From Eutrigla gurnardus (taxonomy: Eukaryota > Chordata > Actinopteri > Perciformes > Triglidae), in NCBI GenBank assembly GCA_963514095.1, contig OY741266.1, positions 7,034,522 through 7,098,521 on the forward strand: a DNA stretch of 64,000 nucleotides. The letters are read 5' to 3'. A program made the translations under genes and the position numbers. A model generated the notes under the pieces. The model ran no database searches. It saw nothing but the letters and a program-made list of their open reading frames with translations, and was not told the origin of the DNA. This document shows, piece after piece, positions 11,581-21,296 of this stretch (positions within the stretch are counted from its first letter, which is position 1; the number at the start of each line of letters is the position of its first letter).

Positions 11581-11589
11581 CCCCCCTTC
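11581..11589 (-). other. Polypurine tract
   Basis: On the minus strand GAAGGGGGG lies immediately before the 3' LTR. This is the position and composition expected of the plus-strand primer for LTR retrotransposon reverse transcription. Confidence 0.65.
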
Positions 11590-11967
11590 CAGAAGAACGG
11601 GTCCCAACCCCGAACTCAGAATACTTCAACATAACTTTTTTTTAAATACTTTAAAATGTTTTTTTTATTTATTTATTTATTTTTATTATGATTATTATTA
11701 AAACTTATGATTATTATTTCTTTACCTGCATAGAATTTACTACCTTTTACGCAAGGCACACATACAAAAGGGCACACATACACGAGGGCAACAGGAACAC
11801 CCCCAGCCGACGGTGGACATCCACACCTCCACTCCGCGCATCATTCACCCACTCCCACCTCAGCAACCTGGTACCAAAGGAAGCAGTTTAAGAGAAGAAG
11901 TGGAGAGAAGACAAAGAAGCAGAGAGCAAAAATCCAACAGACAGCAATAAAGTTATAGCTCACAACC

Positions 11968-14900
11968 TCAATCCTGAGGGGCGCGAGATAGCGCGTCCGC
12001 TACAACATTTTCAGAGCCTTTGATGTGTCTAATATCGAGCCAATGCGACTGCAAAAACAACGACCAGCGAATTAACCGCTGGTTCGGACACTGCAACGAG
12101 TTCAAGAAGATGAGAGGATTATGGTCAGTGTAAACGACTACAGGAACCGCACCAGAGCCCAAGTACACTTCAAAATATCTCAGAGCCCAAACTAACGCCA
12201 GTGCCTCCTTCTCAATCGTCGAATAATTCAACTGATACGAATTAAACTTCTTTGAGAAAAAACTCACTGGTTTCTCCAAACCCAAATCATCTGCTTGCAG
12301 GAGAACTGCCCCCACTCCCACATGACTAGCGTCCACTTGAAGGACGAAGGGACGGTCGAACCTCGGAGCTGCCAGGACAGGTGCTTCGCACAGAAGTGAC
12401 TTCACCCTCTCAAACGCCTGCTGACAGAGAGAGGACCACACAAATGTAACACGCATTTTCAGCAAATCAGTCAACGGTGCTACGACCTCTGAAAAGTTTC
12501 TACAAAACCCCCTATAATACCCAACAAAACCGAGGAACCTCATTAATTCCTTTTTGGTAGTGGGCGGAGGATAGGACTGGACAGCTTTTATTTTTTCTGC
12601 AACAGGACGAACTTTACCCTGGCCCACTACCCGGCCGAGGTAGGTTACCGTGGCCTGTGCGAACTCGCACTTGGCGAGGTTGATTGTCAGGTGCGCCTCA
12701 GCCAGACGCACGAACAATGCACGGACATGCTCCACATGAGAGGACCATGAATCTGAAAACACCACGACGTCGTCTAAATAAACAGTGCACCCCTCAAAGT
12801 CCCCCAAGACTCTTGTCATGAGCCTCTGGAACGTGGCAGGAGCGTTGCGTAATCCAAAAGGCATGACATTGTACGAGTAAAGACCATTTGGTGTAATAAA
12901 TGCCGAAAGTTCACGAGCCCGCTCGGACAACGGAACCTGCCAATACCCTTTTAGTAGGTCAAACTTACTTACAAATGCGGCGTGACCCACCTGGTCAACA
13001 CAATCCTCCATGCGAGGCAAGGGGAAGGAGTCTGGTTTGGTCACAGCATTTAACTTACGGAAATCAGTGCAAAACCTGAACGTCTTGTCTGGCTTCGGCA
13101 CTAGAATGCACGGAGAGGCCCAACTGGAGGAGGAGGGAACAGCAATACCATTATCTAACATATATTTTACTTCAGCGTCAAGGAACACACGTTTTTCAGG
13201 ATTTACGCGGTAAAACCTTTGCCGAATCGGCTGCGCATCACCTACATCATGTTCAATTACAGATGTTTGAGTCGGTGTGTCCCCAAACAGAGACGGGAAG
13301 GACTTTATTACCTCAACCAGATCTGCTTGTTGTAACTCAGACAAATGCCCCAACAGGAGATGTAAATTATTCAAAGACTCTGAGTTTTTTAACCGACCTT
13401 GCTGCAGCCCAGCATCAGCATCAGGCAGACCATCCTCCACCCCAGGAGGCACCGACTGCGGAGGGTAAACAGCAGAGACTCTACTCACAGAGCACACAGG
13501 CCGCGCAGGACCCGAGGGGGCGGAGACAGCTTCACCTGGAGGGACACGTTCATAGTAAGGTTTTAATAAATTCACATGACACATTTGGACACTCCTCCTG
13601 CGATCAGGCGTAGCAATGATGTAGTTATGTTCAGACGTTTTTTCCTTTATTTCGTAGGGACCCAAGTACTTCGCCTGAAACGGAGAAGTAGTGATGGGAA
13701 GCAACGCCAAGACCCGGTCCCCCTCACTGAACACACGCCTCTCAGCCCTCCGGTCATACAATGTTTTCATCTTACTCTGCGCAGAACCCAAGTTTTCTTT
13801 TGCCAACACCCCTGCGGCATACAACCTATGGCGGAATCCATTCACAAAATCAAGTACATTTTCTGGTGGCACAGCATCCTTCCACTGATCGCACAGAAGA
13901 TGCAGAGGGCCGCGCACAGTGTGCCCAAACACCAAATCGTTTGGACTAAAACCTGTGCTCTCTTGGGACACCTCTCTCGCGGCCAGTAGTAACCAGGGAA
14001 GCCCCTCCTCCCAGTCTCTGTCCAGTTGCACACAATAAGAGCGCAACAATGATTTTAGAGACTGGTGGAAACGCTCCAAGGCCCCCTGACTCTGAGCGTG
14101 ATAGGCCGACGCCTTATTGTGCTTAACACCTAATTGTTTCAAAACTTGTGAAAACAAGTGAGAGGTGAAGTTCGATCCGCGATCACTTTGAATAATCTTC
14201 GGGAGACCGAAAATAGCAATAAACTGTGTCAGAGCGCGCACCACAGAACGCGCTGTGATCGTGCGTAAAGGGTATGCTGCCGGATAACGGGTGGTTTGGC
14301 ACATGACAGTAAGTAAATAAACGGCACCCGACCTGGAACGTGGCAACGGACCCACACAGTCTATAATAAGATGTTCAAACGGCTGACCCACAGCTGGAAT
14401 CGGGCACAGAGGAGCTGGCTTAATCACCTGATTAGGCTTCCCCGCAACTTGACAGGTATGACAGGTTTTAATATGCTCAGCCACATCCCTCTTTAATTTA
14501 GGCCAAAAAAAATGTTTCAGCACTCGATTGTACGTTTTTCTCACCCCCCAGTGTCCCGACTCATCATGGGCCCGGATGAGCACCGTCTCACGGAGCTTGG
14601 AAGGCACTACAATCTGGAGGACGGGATCCCCTACAAAATTGTTCCCATGAGGCACCCATTTCCTCATCAGCAGCCCCTTCAACAGAAAGTAACAGTGAGA
14701 ATCGTTCTTTACCTCCGACGCAGGCAACACCATGTCAAACAGACCCTTCAGGGACGCATCGGCGCGCTGCTCATTCTCCAACTCCTCCCGCGTAACTGCA
14801 AGCGAAACATCAGACAGGGAAAAACACAACCCATCTACTGCCTCACCATCACACACGCCATGCTCAGACGCTGCTGGGGAAGAGTGTCGGGACATGGACC

Positions 14901-15564
14901 GGGTCACAGCACACGCCGTGAACACTTCGGGGAAACTTGTCTCATCCTTATCTGGTTGTTTCCTCACCAGGGGAACGGAGGAAACCACTGGAGGCGGTGA
15001 CGCACCACCCCACACACGCTCACCTGCGGCGCCGTTACCCAAGATCAGAGTGACGCCCTCAACAGGCAGCGCTGGCCTCACACCAACTGCCATCTCGCCC
15101 TGGAAAAGATCAGAGTGTAATGTGACTTTGTGAAGAGGGACTTGCAAAACGTTTATTTCCATACCCACCACAGGCACCCAACAACCTGCGTGAGTCTCGG
15201 CGGAAAAAGGCAGCACAGAAGCCTGAATGAAGGAATCAAAGGCCGCTGTGTCGCGCAGTATTTTAACTGGCACCTTCAAACTGCCCCCCACCAAAGAAAC
15301 ATGACCATCCGAAATGAACGGCTGAAAAGACGCCAAACCCGCCGATACGGACTCAGCTCGAGCTGGCACGCCCCCCCGCACACACTGCTGGCACACAGGG
15401 CAAAGAGGCAGCGCAACAGGCACCCTTCGGCTGCGCCATGGAACCCCCCTGGGGAGCCCTGGCCTTAAGTGCAAAACAGTCCGCTCTAAAATGACCTCTT
15501 TTATGACAATAACTGCAGGTTTTCTCAAAACCCCTCGAGCGCTGACGATAAGCCTCCGGCACAA
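11968..15564 (-). CDS. pol: Gmr1-like pol: protease, integrase, reverse transcriptase, RNase H
   Basis: An uninterrupted 1,198-residue frame. Protease-like motif RDTAAF at residues 104-109, with DTA where most retroelement proteases have DTG or DSG. Integrase zinc finger: H333, H338, C368, C371. Integrase DDE core: D402 (IIDCVGPLP), D461 (QSDRGSNF), E497 (ALERFH). A GPY/F-type module has GPY at 635-637. The reverse transcriptase follows: FRFCTDFRKLN at 829-839, D869, catalytic YLDD at 929-932. RNase H acidic residues: D1078, E1120, D1147, D1190. The frame overlaps gag by 212 bases and is shifted +1 relative to it, so expression would need a frameshift. The listed start is only the first Met in the frame. 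All catalytic residues except the protease glycine look intact. Confidence 0.92.
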   Translation of the reverse strand: MCRRLIVSARGVLRKPAVIVIKEVILERTVLHLRPGLPRGVPWRSRRVPVALPLCPVCQQCVRGGVPARAESVSAGLASFQPFISDGHVSLVGGSLKVPVKILRDTAAFDSFIQASVLPFSAETHAGCWVPVVGMEINVLQVPLHKVTLHSDLFQGEMAVGVRPALPVEGVTLILGNGAAGERVWGGASPPPVVSSVPLVRKQPDKDETSFPEVFTACAVTRSMSRHSSPAASEHGVCDGEAVDGLCFSLSDVSLAVTREELENEQRADASLKGLFDMVLPASEVKNDSHCYFLLKGLLMRKWVPHGNNFVGDPVLQIVVPSKLRETVLIRAHDESGHWGVRKTYNRVLKHFFWPKLKRDVAEHIKTCHTCQVAGKPNQVIKPAPLCPIPAVGQPFEHLIIDCVGPLPRSRSGAVYLLTVMCQTTRYPAAYPLRTITARSVVRALTQFIAIFGLPKIIQSDRGSNFTSHLFSQVLKQLGVKHNKASAYHAQSQGALERFHQSLKSLLRSYCVQLDRDWEEGLPWLLLAAREVSQESTGFSPNDLVFGHTVRGPLHLLCDQWKDAVPPENVLDFVNGFRHRLYAAGVLAKENLGSAQSKMKTLYDRRAERRVFSEGDRVLALLPITTSPFQAKYLGPYEIKEKTSEHNYIIATPDRRRSVQMCHVNLLKPYYERVPPGEAVSAPSGPARPVCSVSRVSAVYPPQSVPPGVEDGLPDADAGLQQGRLKNSESLNNLHLLLGHLSELQQADLVEVIKSFPSLFGDTPTQTSVIEHDVGDAQPIRQRFYRVNPEKRVFLDAEVKYMLDNGIAVPSSSSWASPCILVPKPDKTFRFCTDFRKLNAVTKPDSFPLPRMEDCVDQVGHAAFVSKFDLLKGYWQVPLSERARELSAFITPNGLYSYNVMPFGLRNAPATFQRLMTRVLGDFEGCTVYLDDVVVFSDSWSSHVEHVRALFVRLAEAHLTINLAKCEFAQATVTYLGRVVGQGKVRPVAEKIKAVQSYPPPTTKKELMRFLGFVGYYRGFCRNFSEVVAPLTDLLKMRVTFVWSSLCQQAFERVKSLLCEAPVLAAPRFDRPFVLQVDASHVGVGAVLLQADDLGLEKPVSFFSKKFNSYQLNYSTIEKEALALVWALRYFEVYLGSGAVPVVVYTDHNPLIFLNSLQCPNQRLIRWSLFLQSHWLDIRHIKGSENVVADALSRAPQD

Positions 15565-16255
15565 GCTCGTACACTTTCAACACCGCAGACTTTACACACT
15601 CATAATTCTGGCCCTCAGCACCTGACAGAGCAGAATAAGCCTCTTGCGCACGGCCAGTCAGTGCGCACTGGAGCATCAGCGTGCGGGCTGACTCAGGCCA
15701 CTTCCTCGCCTCGGCTACTCGCTCAAACAAAGAGAAAAAAGCTTCCGGCTCTTTCTCATTAAATTTAGGCAACAAACGAAGATTACCCAAAACATCAAAA
15801 CTGCCAGGCGACTCAGGTGACGGGGACGCATCAAAAGAATCCAACAATCCCACCGTCTTTCCACTTCTAATCAAATCCAGCCTCTGCTGCTGCAGTACAA
15901 TCTTAGCCTGCTCTGTTTCACAATGCACTTTCTGCAGGGCCAATTCTTCAGTCTTGTGCTTCAGTCTATCCTGCTCCAGTTGCAACACTAACAGTTCTTT
16001 CTGTTGCTCAAACGTGAGATTACCAGACCCAACCTGTGGAGCCAACCTCTCCACCCTGGCCGGGCCAGGTTGCGCAGACAGCACACCCAACTCACACAAC
16101 TTAGCGTGCACAATACCTTGAATAGTAACATCCTTCACTCTTTTATCAGGGATATCAATACCATAATGCTCCGCTATTTTGAATAGCTGCTCCCTCGTGC
16201 ACTCATCCAATAACTCCTCCGCTGGAGCCTTAACAAAATCGGCCACACCAGCCAT
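15353..16255 (-). CDS. gag: Gmr1-like gag polyprotein, probably internally deleted
   Basis: The likely start is the Met at 16255 (MAGVADFVKAPAEELL); the frame is open further upstream. In order: an N-terminal helical region, a Gln/Glu/Leu-rich coiled coil (EQQKELLVLQLEQDRLKHKT...), a SCAN/capsid-like segment (LPKFNEKEPEAFFSLFERV...GRAQEAYSAL), and a CCHC zinc knuckle CSYCHKRGHFRADC. The capsid-like segment runs from PEAYRQRS straight into the knuckle. The usual second half of the capsid C-terminal domain seems absent, so I infer a deletion of tens of residues. It stops at TGA 15353-15355, inside the pol overlap. This protein would form the particle and bind element RNA. Confidence 0.8.
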   Translation of the reverse strand: MAGVADFVKAPAEELLDECTREQLFKIAEHYGIDIPDKRVKDVTIQGIVHAKLCELGVLSAQPGPARVERLAPQVGSGNLTFEQQKELLVLQLEQDRLKHKTEELALQKVHCETEQAKIVLQQQRLDLIRSGKTVGLLDSFDASPSPESPGSFDVLGNLRLLPKFNEKEPEAFFSLFERVAEARKWPESARTLMLQCALTGRAQEAYSALSGAEGQNYECVKSAVLKVYELVPEAYRQRSRGFEKTCSYCHKRGHFRADCFALKARAPQGGSMAQPKGACCAASLPCVPAVCAGGRASSS

Positions 16256-16902
16256 TGCAGCAAGCCAGAGAAAAGCCCAAAAAGTTACACCTCTCAATAA
16301 CAGGAAGAAGCGAGCGACAGCACCGTGATCACGCGGTCAAACAAGACCGCAGGCGGAACACACAATCCCCACTCACTAAACTGCCTAACCAAAAACTACA
16401 TAAGCTCACTCACCCCTAGTCTTCATGCGGCTTTGCGGCGGGTATTTACGCACTGGAGACCGCTGGCCTGGGAAAGCGACCAGTTTCTGGCAACCAACCC
16501 AGAACCACGGACATGCTCCCGAGACAAAGCTCTGACCGCTATCACCACAGCACTAGTAAAAAAACAAACCCAGCGAAGCCCAAAGGAGCAACGCTGCTAC
16601 AGCCTAGCAGGGGGAAATGGCTCCATGACGTGGTGGGAACACCGGCCGACACTCACCTTACCTGTAGTTTTACTGGTCACGTCCTCAGCAACTTAACACG
16701 ACCACCTTACAACACATCTCACCTTACAAACAGTAGCTAAACCTCGCTACTCAAAGCGCAAGCAACTCGTAAACAACAGCCGAGTCGAAATACTACCAAC
16801 GCTGACGTCACTCGCAGCGCGGAAGCCGACGAGTCCATTCATAAATTCACTGATCGTAGTAGCCACAAACCATGAATGAACCGGGCTGAAAACACGAGTT
16901 AA

Positions 16903-16920
16903 CGAGCGGACGAGCCCCCA
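16903..16920 (-). other. Primer binding site, tRNA-Pro-like
   Basis: Four bases inside the 5' LTR the minus strand reads TGGGGGCTCGTCCGCTCG. The first 13 bases fit the complement of the 3' end of tRNA-Pro, as used by many retroelements; the last 5 diverge. Position and TGG start are those of a minus-strand primer site. Confidence 0.65.
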
Positions 16921-16924
16921 CTTT

Positions 16925-17251
16925 TGTCACGACCCGGCTCTAGGCCGGACAAATATCACGAAACGAAAAGGTGAAACAATAAACTGACAATTTATTAAGG
17001 TAACAGAATGTATCAACTAAACATAAGCACAACAAAAGAACAAAGGAACACGAGTGGCTGCGACGGAGCTGCACTCCGCTCTCCCTCTGGAGCCAGGTGA
17101 AGCAAGGCCGAGGAGGGGGAAACGAGCCACTTAAGAACACCTGGACTGGCCAGGTCCACCGGCGTCAGAGCCACACCCACTGCCAACCTGCAGAGACATA
17201 AACACAGACACACAACCACACGACAGGTCCTAAAGGCAATAGGCCGTCACA
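16925..17251 (-). repeat. 5' LTR of the Gmr1-like element
   Basis: 327 bp; the copy upstream of gag on the minus strand and so the presumed promoter-bearing LTR. Differences from the 3' LTR are at 17055, 17155, 17161 and 17162. It is followed on the + side by the target duplication GTGG (17252-17255). Confidence 0.9.
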
Positions 17252-17255
17252 GTGG

Positions 17256-20200
17256 TGACATTAATTGTGCACTATCTCCTCTTTTAGATAGGAGTAATTC
17301 TAAGAGGGCATCCCTGTCAAAGTCAGCACACTCTATTCAGCTCTTCTTGAAGACTTATGGTGTAGCAGATGTATGGCGGTTTCGCAACCCCACCTCTAGA
17401 GCATACTCTTACTTCTCCCCGGTTCACAAGACGTATTCACGTATAGATTACTTTTTCCTGGATAAAAGGATTCTGCATCTCACGAAAGAATGTGATTACG
17501 GGGCTATGGTCATCTCGGATCATGGTCCCTTAACCATGAAAATGTACATCCCTGATACACAATCTATATACCGTCCATGGCGGTTTAACCCTTTGCTTCT
17601 GTCAGAAGATGAGTTTACTAAGTTCATATCGTCTGAAATAAAAATGTTTCTTGAAATCAATCAAACTCCAGGGATGTCACCATCTACTGTTTGGGAGTCG
17701 CTAAAGGCATATTTAAGGGGTCAAATTATTTCATACTGTTCAAATAAAAAAAGGACTAGCACTGAGCGTATTAAAAAATTAGCAGATGAGATATTAGAGT
17801 TAGACAGGCTACATGGCCATTCCCCTTCAGCAGATGTAATTAAGAAATGCTTGTCATTACAGAGAGTTTGATCTCCTGTCCACCCGACATGCTGAATACC
17901 TTATTTCCAAATCAAGACATGGTTATTATGTACATGGGGAAAAGTCTGGCCAAGCACTTGCTCACCAGCTACGCCAAAGAACTGCGAATCAAACCGTCCC
18001 TGAAATTAACGATGAATGTGGATTAAAATGCACTGACAATGCGAAAATCAATTCCTGTTTCAGGAAATTCTACCAATTATTATATACTTCAGATGTGCCC
18101 ACCGATCCTGCTGTCCTGGAAAACGTTTTTGAATCCCTGAAAATGCCATCTATCGGTGAAGAATTCTCAGCTGAACTGGAAAGGGATTTCTCAGTCAAGG
18201 AGATAGTGTCAGCAATCGGTGCCATGCAAAGTAGCAAATCTCCTGGGCCAGACGGTTTCTCAACCGAATTCTTCAAAAAGTTTTCTGACCAGTTATCTCC
18301 TTTGTTACTGTCAGTATTTGAAGAATCTCTATCCGCCAATTACTATCTATCTCTCTATAACTTAAAAAGGATAAAAATCCCCTTAATTGCAGTTCATACC
18401 GCCCTGTTTCATTGCTGAACTCAGATGCAAAGATTCTTGCCAAGATGTTGGCGCGTTGCCTTGAAAATATTGTCCCCTCTATTATTTCGCCCGACCAGAC
18501 AGGATTTATAAAAAATCATTACTAATTTTTCAATATAAGGCGCCTTTTTAATATCCTTTATTGTCCCACTCCGCCCGACCCTGGGAACATTGAGGTGATG
18601 CTATCACTCGACGCTGAAAAGGCGTTTGATCGGGTGGAGTGGGACTATCTTTTCAAGACTTTAGAAGCGTTTAATTTCGGCCCTAAATTCATCTCCTGGA
18701 TCAGAATCCCATACACGCTCCCAGTGGCTGCGGTTCGCACCAATAATAATTTATCCACCTACTTTAAGCTGAAGCGGGGCACAAGACAAGGGGTGTCCTC
18801 TTTCACTACTTTTGTTTGCCATTGCACTTGAGCCACTTGCTTTAACCCTGAAACAGTGCCCCACCATCAAGGAGATTCACCGGGCGGGTTTGGAGCATAA
18901 AGTCTCACTTTATGCGGACGATATGTTATTATTTATATCAGACCCCCTCTCTGGCCTTCCTGAATTATCGACTCTACTAACAAAGTTCGGAAGAATTTCT
19001 GGTTATAAAGTTAATCTCCAAAAAAGTGAGCTTATGCCTATCTCCTCTGTAGACAGATCATATTTTGGGTCAATCCCCTTTAAATTTAGGTATATGGGTC
19101 ACACGTAACCACAAGGATCTTTTTAAGGCCAACTATCATCCCCTCTTAAGTAATCTTAAACAGGACCTGGAATGCTGGGACCCTCTGCCTCTCTCCTTAG
19201 GAGGGAGGATCAATACGATTAACATGAATGTTCTCCCTAAGTTTTTGTATTTATTTCAATGTCTTCCTATTTATCTAACAAAATCTTTTTTTTCCAAATT
19301 GGACAGCCAGATTTCATCCTTTATATGGCATAAAAGACAGCCCAGGATCAGTAAAACTATATTACGGAGGCCTTGCGCAATGGGTGGTATGGCCAATGGT
19401 AATACAAATTTTATGTATTACCATTGGGCTGCTAATATAAGAGCACTACTGTATTGGTTGAGAAATGATTGCACGGATGTCAATAGTACTGAATGGGCGG
19501 TGTTAGAGAGGGAATCCATTGGATCTACCTCCCCAGCAGCTTTATTATGTTCCAAATTACCTTTCAAACAGCCTATCTTAGCCTTTACCACTAACCCAGT
19601 TGTTATCCATTCAATGAAAACCTGGAACCAGTTTAGAAGGACCTTGAATCTCACTGATCTTTCACTTGCTACATTATTGATAAAGAACCATATGTTTGCC
19701 CCTTCAATGATGGATGAAGCTTTTAATGTCTGGGCAAGAAATGGAATAGGTACACTTTCTGACCTCTACATTGATAATAGGTTTGCCTCTTTTATACAAT
19801 TGCAACAGAAATATGGTCTTCATAAATCACAGTTCTACAGGTATTTACAACTTGGAAACTTTGTGGCCTCTAACTCTGATTGTTTCCCATTAAGCCCTCC
19901 TGAATCTCTGCTTGAAACAATTTTAAAATGTAAAGCTAACACAAAACAAGTAATAGGCAGAATTTACACATTGCTCAATACAAATGATATGAACAGTCTT
20001 GATGGCCTTAGAATCAAATGGGAAACCGACCTAGATGAAACGATTCCAGAAGAAATATGGCAAAAAATTATACAGCGCATCTACTCTTCCTCTATATGCC
20101 TCAGACACACTGGTTCAGTTTAAGATGCACCGAATGCAATGAAGAAGTGCACCGTCTTCATTGGACCAAGGATAGATTGTCTAAGGTTAAGACGGGTATT

Positions 20201-20300
20201 GACCCTACGTGTGATCGGTGCAGGCAGGCTCCTGCCACACTGCTGCACATGTTTTGGTTGTGCCCTAAGCTATACCATTTTTGGCAGTCTATCTTTTAGG
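17256..20300 (+). pseudogene. L1 ORF2, rest of endonuclease, reverse transcriptase and C-terminus
   Basis: Continuation of the L1 ORF2 after the LTR insertion, broken into several frames: 17347-17871, 18095-18418, 18595-18831, 18812-19108, 19065-20123, 20057-20299. Recognisable pieces in order: endonuclease end (YSRIDYFFLD, ISDHGPL), reverse transcriptase entry (SKSPGPDGFSTEFFKKF), LDAEKAFDRVEWDYLF, a damaged KRGTRQG block, catalytic YADDMLLF, the thumb (GGRINTINMNVLPKFLYLFQ), and a C-terminal Cys/His region (CDRCRQAPATLLHMFWLCPK). The order is that of L1/Tx1-type LINEs. At least five frame breaks rule out function. Confidence 0.85.
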
Positions 20301-20501
20301 CATTCTCTCTCGCAACCTAGATATATTAACTATAAATGTATGAATCTGCAAACTCATATTTGAATATGTATGCACTGAAATCTGTTTGGGTCCAGTACCT
20401 GGGGTGGGGGGAACTGGGAAGTCTGTTTGTTTGTATGGTCAGGAACTAGACTTGATTATTTCATGCGTGAATTGTGTATTTTTGTTTGTTATATTTGAAA
20501 A

Positions 20502-20530
20502 ATAAAAGAGACCTTAATAAAAAAAAAATT
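20502..20530 (+). other. 3' end and A-rich tail of the L1 LINE
   Basis: aataaaagagaccttaata followed by an A run marks the LINE's polyadenylated 3' end. No matching target duplication was found next to the presumed 5' end near 1800. Confidence 0.6.
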
Positions 20531-21224
20531 AAAACCAAACCTTTTCCATATAGAATGTCAACATTATAATTTAAACACCAAATTATGTTCATTTACTCAT
20601 ATTACATTTTTTTTTTTTTAATTAAATGCTTTGAAATGCCATGTTGTCACTATGTTCATTATGAGATTTGTCACAACCCCATTCTGAGACTGTACAGTGA
20701 AATTATTCCAAGCATTTATTCACAACCCAGGAGTGTTAACAGAGGAGAACATATATAAAAGTCCGTAATCAGTGATGTAAGCATGTGTGTGAGCAAGGCC
20801 GTAGCCAGGATTTTTCAAATACCGAGGTCAATCCCAACTCAACCCTCAAAACAAAAGTCCTCCTGGCCTGAACTGCCCCCCTGACCCACCCCAAGGTCAA
20901 AAAGAAAGAAATAAGCACGAATAAAACAGATCAGTGTGGCTAATTACACTTTTATTTTCAGTAATAACTAACATGTTGAACTGCAACGTTCATTTTGTCG
21001 TTGATTGAAAAGGAAGAGGTGGAACATCAAGTGATGCTGAACATCTGGTTGTATAAACAGTCATGTAATTCTGACGTTAAGTGGATGAACATGAGGTTTT
21101 ATATTAAACTGTGTGAGAGAGAAGGTTTTAACTTGATTATCATTAATTAACTGGAATGAAAATTCATGTCTTGAAATTCCTTAACATCTGTATATGGCTG
21201 GCCTGGCCTATACTACTGTGTGTG

Positions 21225-21228
<4 letters not shown>
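20531..21228. other. Intergenic, no gene seen
   Basis: AT-rich sequence. A block around 20806-20930 (ggccgtagccaggattttt...) looks like part of a dispersed fish repeat but could not be bounded. Confidence 0.35.

Positions 21229-21292
<64 letters not shown>
21229..21292. repeat. (GT)n microsatellite
   Basis: About 30 uninterrupted GT units, followed by a short GA run. Open frames across it are repeat artefacts. Confidence 0.95.

Positions 21293-21296
<4 letters not shown>

Larger units (their letters stand above)
11254..17251 (-). mobile_element. Gmr1-like Ty3/Gypsy LTR retrotransposon
   Basis: A 5,998-bp element on the minus strand with 327-bp LTRs (TG...CA ends) and a 4-bp target duplication GTGG (11250-11253 and 17252-17255). 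Internal order on the minus strand: 5' LTR, primer binding site, gag, then pol as protease, integrase, reverse transcriptase, RNase H, and a purine tract before the 3' LTR. Integrase ahead of reverse transcriptase is the defining feature of the Gmr1 group (first described from Atlantic cod) and otherwise typical of Ty1/Copia. The LTRs differ at 4 positions (about 1.2%), indicating recent insertion. It split the L1 LINE at its endonuclease GGD motif. Confidence 0.92.
1800..20530 (+). mobile_element. L1-like LINE, split by several nested elements
   Basis: An L1-type non-LTR retrotransposon on the + strand. A short GC-rich leader begins near 1800, followed by ORF1 (1946-2865), a non-coding spacer, ORF2 (10809-20300) and an A-rich tail at 20502-20530. 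The span is inflated by later insertions: a TTAA element (2877-7820), a MITE (7821-8757), a Harbinger-like element (about 8814-10162) and a Ty3-type retrotransposon (11254-17251). Removing the last one restores the endonuclease reading at the Gly-Gly-Asp motif exactly, which shows both ORF2 halves belong to one copy. Both ORFs carry frameshifts, so the element is dead. The 5' boundary is approximate and no LINE target duplication was found. Confidence 0.8.

Noticed and set aside
13010..15468. Plus-strand frames opposite the Gmr1-like pol
   Set aside because: Antisense shadows of an intact coding frame with full catalytic motifs.
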